DNA of 64,000 nt, from the NCBI GenBank assembly GCA_016794595.1, contig JAEUJN010000008.1, forward strand, positions 62,001-126,000, given 5' to 3'. The notes under the pieces are model-generated. The model was not told the origin of the DNA. It did no database searches and was given only the letters and a program-made list of their open reading frames with translations. Below are positions 52,478-64,000 of the stretch, in pieces. This stretch comes from Kineosporiaceae bacterium (lineage in GTDB: Bacteria > Actinomycetota > Actinomycetes > Actinomycetales > Kineosporiaceae). The position numbers and the translations under genes were made by a program. Position 1 is the first letter of the stretch. Each line of letters opens with the position of its first letter.

Positions 52478-53352
52478 TCGCCGCGCCGGCCCTGCCGACC
52501 TCGATCCCCAGCCCCGATCAGGGGGTCTGGCATCTCGGGTTCTTTCCCTTGCGGGCGTACGCGCTCTGGATCCTGGCCGGCATCGTGGTCGCCGTCTGGC
52601 TGGGCGAGAAGCGCTGGCGGGCCCGGGGCGGCAGCCCGGGCATGGTGATGGACCTGGCGACCTGGATGGTGCCCTTCGGGGTCGTGGGCGGCCGGATCTA
52701 CCACGTGGTCACCTCCTGGCCGAAGTACTTCGGGGAGGGTGGTGATCCTGCCCGGGCGCTGCGCATCTGGGAGGGCGGCCTGGGCATCTGGGGGGCCGTC
52801 GCCCTGGGCGGGGTGGGGGCATGGATCGGTGCCCGGCGGCGAGGGGTGAGCCTGCCCGCGCTGGCGGATGCCATCGCCCCCGGCATCGTGCTCGCCCAGG
52901 CGATCGGCCGGCTGGGCAACTGGTTCAACAACGAGTTGTACGGGTCGCGGACGACCCTGCCCTGGGGCCTGGAGATCCACGACTGGGACAGCTCGACCGG
53001 CCGTGCGGTGCTCGACGCCCAGGGGCAGGCGGTCCTGCTCCCGGGGCTCTACCACCCGACCTTCCTCTACGAGTTGCTGTGGAATGTCGGGGTCTGCCTG
53101 GTGCTGCTGTGGGTGGACCGCCGCTGGCGGATCGGCCACGGCCGGCTCTTCGCCCTCTACGTGGCGCTCTACACCTCGGGTCGGTTCTGGATCGAGATGC
53201 TGCGCGTGGACGAGTCGGCGCATGTCCTCGGCCTGCGCCTGAACGTGTGGACGTCGCTCGTCGTGTTCGCGGGCGCGGTCACCTACTTCGTCATCTCCGC
53301 CCGTCGCCGTCCGGGGCGCGAGAGCGTGGTCGAGAGGGCCACCAGCAGTTAG
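52474..53352 (+). CDS. lgt: Prolipoprotein diacylglyceryl transferase
   Basis: Lgt attaches diacylglycerol to the lipobox cysteine of prolipoproteins in the cell membrane. The 292-residue protein has about seven membrane helices, the signature [13 protein letters not shown] with the essential arginine, [11 protein letters not shown] and LYHPTFLYE. Its substrates include the two binding lipoproteins encoded at 62.3-64 kb. The trpA-lgt linkage is typical of actinobacteria. Confidence 0.96.
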   Translation: MIAAPALPTSIPSPDQGVWHLGFFPLRAYALWILAGIVVAVWLGEKRWRARGGSPGMVMDLATWMVPFGVVGGRIYHVVTSWPKYFGEGGDPARALRIWEGGLGIWGAVALGGVGAWIGARRRGVSLPALADAIAPGIVLAQAIGRLGNWFNNELYGSRTTLPWGLEIHDWDSSTGRAVLDAQGQAVLLPGLYHPTFLYELLWNVGVCLVLLWVDRRWRIGHGRLFALYVALYTSGRFWIEMLRVDESAHVLGLRLNVWTSLVVFAGAVTYFVISARRRPGRESVVERATSS

Positions 53353-53394
53353 AGTGTGGGCACTTGTGGGCCATCGGCGTCCCCGCACTTTTCC

Positions 53395-53415
53395 GGCACG
53401 CGTCTCACGCGTGCC
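53395..53415 (+). other. Hairpin in the lgt-gltB gap
   Basis: GGCACGCG and CGCGTGCC form an 8-base stem with loop TCTCA, 44 bases after the lgt stop and 45 before gltB. It could end the trp operon transcript or belong to the gltB leader; no U-tract is present. Confidence 0.35.
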
Positions 53416-53459
53416 ATTCGAGCTGCGCTGAAGCGCACCCGGACGACGAGGTGAAGTCC

Positions 53460-59490
<6,031 letters not shown>

Positions 59491-59513
59491 GTCCACGCCA
59501 GCCGAGTCCACGC

Positions 59514-59548
59514 CTCGCACGCCGACCGGAACCGGGTCGGCGTGCGAG
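59514..59548. terminator. Terminator after gltBD
   Basis: A perfect 14-base stem, CTCGCACGCCGACC (59514-59527) with GGTCGGCGTGCGAG (59535-59548), has a 7-base loop. It starts 24 bases after gltD and lies before pyk. Confidence 0.8.
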
Positions 59549-59606
59549 TCACCCCGGCGGGTCATGTCCTGCCGGGCCGTCCACCACGTCGAGGGATCGC
59601 CGAGCC

Positions 59607-61043
59607 ATGCGCCGAGCCAAGATCGTCTGCACCATGGGCCCAGCCGTTGCCGGCCGGGTCGAGGACCTGGTCCGGGCAGGGATGGACGTCGCCCGGTTGA
59701 ACTTCAGCCACGGCTCCTATGAGGAGCACCGCATCCGCTACGAGGAGGTCCGGGCCGCGGGGGACGCCGTCCACAAGGCCGTCGGCGTGTTGGTGGACCT
59801 CCAGGGCCCCAAGATCCGCCTGGGCGAGTTCCCGGACGGGCCGGTCGAGTTGCTCGAGGGGGACCGGTTCGTGATCACCATCGAGGACGTGGCCGGGACG
59901 GCCCAGCGAGCCTCTACCACCTACCTCGGACTGCCGGGTGACTGCAGGCCGGGGCACTTGATCCTGGTGGACGACGGCAAGGTGGCGCTGAGCGTGACCG
60001 CCGTGACCGACACCGAGGTGATCACCCGGGTCGAGGTCGGTGGGGCGGTGAGCAACCACAAGGGGCTGAACCTGCCCGGCGTCGCGGTGAGCGTTCCGGC
60101 GTTGTCCGACAAGGACACCGAGGACCTGCGATTCGCGCTGAGCCTGGGCGTGGACCTGATCGCACTGTCGTTCGTGCGCTCGGCCTCCGACGTGGCCGAC
60201 GTCCACAAGGTGATGGACGAGGTGGGCCACCGGGTCCCGGTGATCGCCAAGATCGAGAAGCCACAGGCGGTCGACAACCTCGAGGAGATCGTCGCCGCCT
60301 TCGACGGGATCATGGTGGCCCGCGGCGACCTCGGGGTGGAGCTGCCACTGGAGCAGGTTCCCATGGTGCAGAAGCGCGCGGTCGCCCTGGCCCGGCGCGC
60401 CGCCAAGCCGGTGATCGTGGCCACACAGGTCCTGGACTCGATGATCACCCTCCCGCGGCCCACCCGCGCCGAGGCATCCGACTGCGCGAACGCCGTCCTG
60501 GACGGTGCCGACGCGATCATGCTCAGCGGCGAGACCAGCGTGGGCCGCTACCCACTCGAGGCCGTGCGCACCATGGCCCGGATCATCGAGACCACCGAGC
60601 GGGAGGGCCTGGATCGCATCCCGGCCTTGGGCACCCGGCCCACCACGAAGGGTGGCGCGATCACCTGGGCAGCGGCGTCGGTGGGAGAGCTTCTGGACGT
60701 CGGCCACCTGGTGGCCTTCACCACGTCCGGGGACTCGGCTCGCCGCATGTCCCGGCTGCGTTCGCCGGTCCCGCTGACCGCGTTCACCCCTGATCCGGCC
60801 GTCCGGTCGCAGCTCACACTCACCTGGGGGGTGGAGACCTTCCTGACCGCGGTGGTGGAGAACACCGACGAGATGGTGGCCCAGGTCGACGAACTCCTGC
60901 TCGAGACCGGGCGCTGCCAGGTGGGGGAGCTGGTGGTCATCGTGGCCGGTTCGCCCCCCGGGATCCCCGGCTCGTTGAATGCGATGCGCCTGCACCGCAT
61001 GGGGGATGCGGTCCGGGGCATGGCACCTGCCTATCGTCAGTGA
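59607..61043 (+). CDS. pyk: Pyruvate kinase
   Basis: Pyk converts phosphoenolpyruvate and ADP to pyruvate and ATP. The 478-residue protein begins MRRAKIVCTMGPA and has the barrel, B and C domains of the family: RLNFSHG, LQGPKIRLGEF, IAKIEKPQAVDNLEEI with the catalytic Lys, MVARGDLGVELP, and the C-terminal allosteric domain. The K+/substrate segment reads TQVLDSMI where TQMLESMI is usual; the change is conservative. GAGGGA lies 10 bases upstream of the ATG. Confidence 0.96.
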   Translation: MRRAKIVCTMGPAVAGRVEDLVRAGMDVARLNFSHGSYEEHRIRYEEVRAAGDAVHKAVGVLVDLQGPKIRLGEFPDGPVELLEGDRFVITIEDVAGTAQRASTTYLGLPGDCRPGHLILVDDGKVALSVTAVTDTEVITRVEVGGAVSNHKGLNLPGVAVSVPALSDKDTEDLRFALSLGVDLIALSFVRSASDVADVHKVMDEVGHRVPVIAKIEKPQAVDNLEEIVAAFDGIMVARGDLGVELPLEQVPMVQKRAVALARRAAKPVIVATQVLDSMITLPRPTRAEASDCANAVLDGADAIMLSGETSVGRYPLEAVRTMARIIETTEREGLDRIPALGTRPTTKGGAITWAAASVGELLDVGHLVAFTTSGDSARRMSRLRSPVPLTAFTPDPAVRSQLTLTWGVETFLTAVVENTDEMVAQVDELLLETGRCQVGELVVIVAGSPPGIPGSLNAMRLHRMGDAVRGMAPAYRQ

Positions 61044-61173
61044 CCCACCCCTGAGGTCCCGCTGCCGCCGGTGCTCTCGCCGGTGGTCTGGCGGGCCCCG
61101 GCCGGGTGATCCGCGCCAGGGATCGCCACGCTGTCCACATCACTGGCGGCGAGTCGCGCGGATCGGGACCACG

Positions 61174-61205
61174 CAACGGCCGACAGGTTCACCTGTCGGC
61201 CGTTG
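61174..61205. terminator. Bidirectional terminator between pyk and tRNA-Leu
   Basis: Two 15-base arms (CAACGGCCGACAGGT and its complement) are separated by TC. It lies 130 bases after pyk and 5 bases beyond the 3' end of the minus-strand tRNA gene, so it can end both transcripts. Confidence 0.75.
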
Positions 61206-61210
61206 CCCTG

Positions 61211-61292
61211 TGCCGGGTGCGGGACTCGAACCCGCACACCTCTCGGCGGCGCATTTTGAGTGCGCTGTGTCTGCCAATTCCACCAACCCGGC
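61211..61292 (-). tRNA. tRNA-Leu (anticodon CAA)
   Basis: Read on the minus strand, the acceptor stem GCCGGGT pairs with ACCCGGC, with discriminator A73. The anticodon stem GCGCA/TGCGC has the loop CTCAAAA, giving anticodon CAA for the codon UUG. The T arm is GCGGG-TTCGAGT-CCCGC, and a long variable arm marks a class II tRNA. The 3' CCA is not encoded. The D arm GGTGGAATTGGCAGACAC is typical of Leu tRNAs. Confidence 0.95.
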
Positions 61293-61346
61293 GCACGGGG
61301 TGTGCACTCGACTGTAGCGAACTCCCACACCGCTTCCCGGAATCAC

Positions 61347-61352
61347 TACCCT
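61347..61352 (+). promoter_or_regulatory. Candidate -10 box of leaderless pdtaR
   Basis: TACCCT is followed by 6 bases and the pdtaR GTG at 61359; no ribosome site is seen. Confidence 0.4.
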
Positions 61353-61358
61353 GGTGCC

Positions 61359-62081
61359 GTGGCTCCTGACGCGATCGACCCGACCTCGACCACCGAAGCC
61401 GCCTCCGCGGGCGCCGGTGTCGTCTCGCCCGACGCCGCCGCCGCGGTGCACCCGGGACCCGTAGGGTCGCGCCGCGTCCTGGTGGCCGAGGACGAGGCGC
61501 TGATCCGGTTGGACATCGTCGAGATGCTGGGCGAGTCAGGGTTCGATGTGGTCGGCCAAGCCGGCGACGGCGAGGAAGCGGTGCGCCTGGCCGAGGAGCT
61601 GAGGCCCGACCTGGTGGTGATGGACGTCAAGATGCCGGTCCTGGACGGCATCTCCGCCGCCGAACGCATCGTCGGGGCCCGGATCGCCCCGGTCGTCATG
61701 CTGACGGCCTTCTCCCAACGGGAACTGGTGGAGCGGGCCAGGGACGCCGGGGCCATGGCCTATGTGGTCAAGCCGTTCAGCTCGGCGGACCTGCTGCCTG
61801 CGCTGGAGATCGCTCTCAGCCGCCATCAGGAGATCACGGCGCTCGAGGCAGAGGTGGCCGATCTGTCCGAGCGCTTCGAGACCCGCAAGATCATCGACCG
61901 GGCCAAGGGCCTGCTCCAGTCCAAGTTCTCGATGTCGGAGCCCGAGGCTTTCCGCTGGATCCAGAAGACCTCCATGGACAAGCGGTTGACCATGCGCGAG
62001 GTCGCCAGCGCCATCCTCGCCTCGACCACGCCGGCCGAGGGTTCGGCGGCCGTCCGCCAGGCACGGCCGGACGCAGGGTAA
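61359..62081 (+). CDS. pdtaR: PdtaR-type response regulator with ANTAR RNA-binding domain
   Basis: A 240-residue two-domain regulator. The receiver domain (about 38-155) has acidic residues in AEDEA, the phosphoacceptor Asp89 (VVMDVKMP), Thr116 and Lys138. The C-terminal ANTAR domain (about 162-223, TRKIIDRAKGLLQSKFSMSEPEAFRWIQ) binds paired hairpins in RNA and stops termination. The family partner is the histidine kinase PdtaS, whose gene is not in the window. The first 35 residues are a low-complexity extension, so the real start may be later, though the -10-like TACCCT supports the GTG. Confidence 0.93.
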   Translation: MAPDAIDPTSTTEAASAGAGVVSPDAAAAVHPGPVGSRRVLVAEDEALIRLDIVEMLGESGFDVVGQAGDGEEAVRLAEELRPDLVVMDVKMPVLDGISAAERIVGARIAPVVMLTAFSQRELVERARDAGAMAYVVKPFSSADLLPALEIALSRHQEITALEAEVADLSERFETRKIIDRAKGLLQSKFSMSEPEAFRWIQKTSMDKRLTMREVASAILASTTPAEGSAAVRQARPDAG

Positions 62082-62330
62082 CGCTCGCCGTCCCTCTCCG
62101 AGGGATCCCTCCCGACTTGGGTGGGAATGACCGGACTCAGTGCAACCGTCACCCCGACTGGGCCCCGCGACCTGCACCGTTCTGCTGCTCTCGGCGGGGC
62201 GTGCAGGCAACGGATCGGCGCGAAATCGTTGTCGAGCAGTGATGCTCCCGCGGCCTGGCGACCCGGTGCCGATGGTAGTTTCCGGGACCACAGGAAGCCT
62301 GGTGGCAGGCTTGTGGGAAGAGGTATGCAC

Positions 62331-63596
62331 ATGAAGAAGTCCACTCGAGCCGTCGCAGCAGTTGCGCTGGCCTCGATGGCGCTGTCCGCCTGTGGTGGTG
62401 GCAGCGGCTCCAGCGACAGCGGTGGCGGGAGCGGCAAGAAGCTCATCATCTCGAGCGACCTGCCGTTGCAGGGGGCGTCGAAGGACGCCTCCGACTCGAC
62501 CAACAACGCGATCCGGCTCTACCTGGAGCAGGTCGGGAACAAGGCCGGCAAGTACGACATCGAGTTCAAGACCTATGACGACTCGACGGCGGCCAAGGGT
62601 GCCTGGGACGACGCGACCTGTGCGAAGAACGCGGCCGACCACGTGGCCAACGCCGACGAGGTCGCGGTGATGGGGACCTACAACTCCGGCTGCGCCAAGA
62701 TCATCGCGCCGGTGTTGAACGCGGACCCGAACGGGCCGATGCTGATGGTCTCGCACGCCAACACCAACCCGGGCCTGACCAAGACCTGGGACCCGGGCGA
62801 GCCGGAGAAGTACTTCCCCTCGGGCAAGCGCAGCTACGCCCGGGTGATCGCCACGGACGACTACCAGGGTGCCGCGGCGGCCCAGTTCGCCAAGCAGAAG
62901 CTGGCCACGACCAAGGTCTACATCCTCAACGACAACCAGACCTACGGTCAGGGCGTCGGCAAGGCCTTCGAGGACGAGGCCAAGAAGCAGGGCATCACGG
63001 TTCTGGGTAACGAGCCGTGGGACGGCAAGCAGACCAGCTATGCCTCGCTGTTCACCAAGATCAAGTCGCTCGGGCCGGACCTGGTGTACCTGGCCGGGAT
63101 CTACGACAACAATGGTGGCCAGCTGGTCAAGGACAAGGTCTCGGTCCTCGGCGACAACACGGCCGTGAAGATGATGGCGCCGGACGGCTTCACCGGGTAT
63201 CCGGAGCTGCAGAAGCTGCCGCAGGGCGAGGGCCTCTACCTCACCTTCGGTGGTCTGCCCACCGACCAGCTGCTGAGCGGCGGCGGGGCGGCCAAGAAGC
63301 TGCTGGACGACTACAAGGCCAAGTACAACGCCGAGCCGGCGACCAGCTACGCCCTCTATGGCGTGGCCGCCGTCCAGGTGATCCTGGCCGCCATCGAGAA
63401 GTCGGACGGCACCCGCAAGGGCGTCAACGACGCCGTCTTCAGCGGCGAGGGGATCACCATCCCGGCCGACAAGTCGGCCATCGGCAAGGAGATCAAGATC
63501 GACCCGGCCACGGGTGACACCTCGGCCAAGGACATCTCCGTGCTGCAGTTGACGGGCGGCAAGGAAGCGTTCGTCCAGGCCCAGCCGGTGAGCTGA
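62331..63596 (+). CDS. Branched-chain amino acid-type ABC transporter substrate-binding lipoprotein
   Basis: A 421-residue lipoprotein: signal peptide with lipobox LSAC and lipidated Cys21, a Gly/Ser-rich linker, then a periplasmic-binding fold of the LivJ/LivK type (Peripla_BP_6). IISSDLPLQG, TYNSGCAK, YARVIATDDYQG, VYILNDNQTYGQG and YLAGIYDNNGG are typical. The ATG at 62331 has GGAAGAGG at 7 bases; ATG 62325 is an alternative. The ligand could be a branched-chain amino acid, amide or other small molecule. The permease and ATPase genes are presumably beyond the right edge. Confidence 0.9.
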   Translation: MKKSTRAVAAVALASMALSACGGGSGSSDSGGGSGKKLIISSDLPLQGASKDASDSTNNAIRLYLEQVGNKAGKYDIEFKTYDDSTAAKGAWDDATCAKNAADHVANADEVAVMGTYNSGCAKIIAPVLNADPNGPMLMVSHANTNPGLTKTWDPGEPEKYFPSGKRSYARVIATDDYQGAAAAQFAKQKLATTKVYILNDNQTYGQGVGKAFEDEAKKQGITVLGNEPWDGKQTSYASLFTKIKSLGPDLVYLAGIYDNNGGQLVKDKVSVLGDNTAVKMMAPDGFTGYPELQKLPQGEGLYLTFGGLPTDQLLSGGGAAKKLLDDYKAKYNAEPATSYALYGVAAVQVILAAIEKSDGTRKGVNDAVFSGEGITIPADKSAIGKEIKIDPATGDTSAKDISVLQLTGGKEAFVQAQPVS

Positions 63597-63615
63597 ACGA
63601 TCCAGAGGTAGTGGT

Positions 63616-63733
63616 GGGGGGGGGGGGGGGGGGGGGGCGCCCCCCCCCCCCCCCCCCCCCCCGCCCCCCCCCCGCGGGGTCGAGCACCCCCCCAGGGTTT
63701 GGGGGGGGGGGGGGGGGGGCAACACCCCCCCCC
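63616..63733. repeat. Extreme poly-G / poly-C tracts
   Basis: Runs of 22 G (63616-63637), 23 C (63640-63662), 10 C (63664-63673), 7 C (63687-63693), 19 G (63701-63719) and 9 C (63725-63733) lie close together and could pair with each other. No coding sequence is plausible here. Such tracts may be a genuine intergenic hairpin region, or sequencing and assembly error around a shorter G/C-rich hairpin. Confidence 0.85.
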
Positions 63734-63784
63734 GCCACCACCTCCGCATGCACCGGCCGCCTGTCGAGGACCGTGCGGCCGAGA

Positions 63785-63805
63785 CGTCAGGCGCGACGCC
63801 TGACG
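63785..63805 (+). terminator. Short stem-loop between the binding-protein genes
   Basis: CGTCAGGCG and CGCCTGACG form a perfect 9-base stem with loop CGA, 21 bases before the second binding protein. It may limit read-through so that the two proteins are made in different amounts. Confidence 0.4.
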
Positions 63806-63825
63806 GGACCAGCGAGAGGGGAAGC

Positions 63826-64000
63826 ATGGACGCCAGGGTTCGGCTCGGTGCGGTCGGGATCACGGCCGTGATGGCACTGGCCGCGTGTGGTGGCGGATCG
63901 ACAGGCTCCGGTAGCGGTGATGGCGGTGGTGATGGCAAGAAACTGATCATCGCGACCGATCTGCCGCTCCAGGGCGCCTCCAAGGACGCCTCCCAGTCGA
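63826..64000 (+). CDS. Second substrate-binding lipoprotein, cut by the window edge
   Basis: The first 58 residues are visible: signal peptide with lipobox LAAC and Cys21, a Gly/Ser/Asp linker and KKLIIATDLPLQGASKDASQS, nearly identical to the same segment of the gene upstream. GAGAGGGGAAG precedes the ATG. It is a tandem paralogue of the binding protein at 62331. The gene continues past 64000. Confidence 0.85.
   Translation, partial: MDARVRLGAVGITAVMALAACGGGSTGSGSGDGGGDGKKLIIATDLPLQGASKDASQS

Noticed and set aside
61536-63983. Long minus-strand open frame across pdtaR and the binding protein
   Set aside because: It runs through the homopolymer tracts giving Pro/Gly runs and is antisense to two clear genes.

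Overview
The window is chromosomal DNA from a very high-GC, Gram-positive actinobacterium. The evidence is the strong G/C preference at third codon positions, the many GTG starts, the start/stop overlaps inside operons, and the marker genes: BldD, mIHF, a PdtaR-type ANTAR regulator, a helicase-motif-less PriA, a TIGR02234-type Trp-associated membrane protein and an HGxxPAAW-type protein. The gene order is that of conserved actinobacterial housekeeping blocks. A class 1B dihydroorotate dehydrogenase (pyrK-pyrD) and type IV pilus-like genes next to aroC would suit a Kineosporiales/Frankiales-like lineage, but genus and species cannot be fixed from the sequence alone.

Layout. 1-1.4 kb: the end of a type IV pilus-like operon. 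1.5-5.4 kb: aroC-aroK-aroB, efp, nusB. 5.5-6.0 kb: bldD on the minus strand. 6.3-16.4 kb: a complete UMP operon (pyrR-pyrB-pyrC-carA-carB-pyrK-pyrD-pyrF) behind a PyrR-type leader, followed by mihF, gmk, rpoZ, coaBC, metK and priA to 22.4 kb. 22.5-27.1 kb: an NrtR-type regulator divergent from nadA-nadB-nadC. 27.2-32.2 kb: def, fmt, rsmB, an unknown gene and rpe. 32.2-33.3 kb: a gene-poor stretch with two tiny membrane-type ORFs, one interrupted by an amber codon. 33.3-36.1 kb: an FMN riboswitch with ribM, then hisE, hisG and a PH-domain protein. 36.2-38.7 kb (minus): a DsbA-like thiol oxidoreductase, a MauE/DoxX-like protein, a small membrane protein and a uridine-kinase-like ATPase. 38.7-44.5 kb: hisF, a TIGR03085 protein (minus), an asymmetric heterodimeric ABC exporter and a SRPBCC protein. 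44.6-46.6 kb (minus): a zinc alcohol dehydrogenase and a PrmC-like methyltransferase. 46.6-53.4 kb: hisI-trpE-(membrane protein)-(HGxxPAAW-like)-trpC-trpB-trpA-lgt. 53.5-61.0 kb: gltB-gltD and pyk. 61.2-64 kb: tRNA-Leu(CAA) (minus), pdtaR, and two tandem branched-chain-amino-acid-type binding lipoproteins separated by extreme poly-G/poly-C tracts.

Functionally the window is mostly anabolic: chorismate feeds trpE-C-B-A, glutamate synthase supplies nitrogen, and pyrimidine, NAD, histidine, SAM and CoA synthesis sit beside translation and secretion housekeeping genes. Visible control elements are a PyrR-type leader hairpin, an FMN riboswitch, a palindrome suited to NrtR, a BldD half-site pair and several start codons placed 6-7 bases after a -10-like hexamer, which suggests leaderless mRNAs.

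The most unusual things seen are: a family of four near-identical 48-62 base perfect or near-perfect palindromes at gene 3' ends; an AroK whose Walker A lysine and lid arginine are missing; an isolated riboswitch-ribM unit where relatives usually carry riboflavin synthesis genes; the amber-interrupted small membrane protein; and the homopolymer tracts near 63.6 kb, which may be an assembly artefact.
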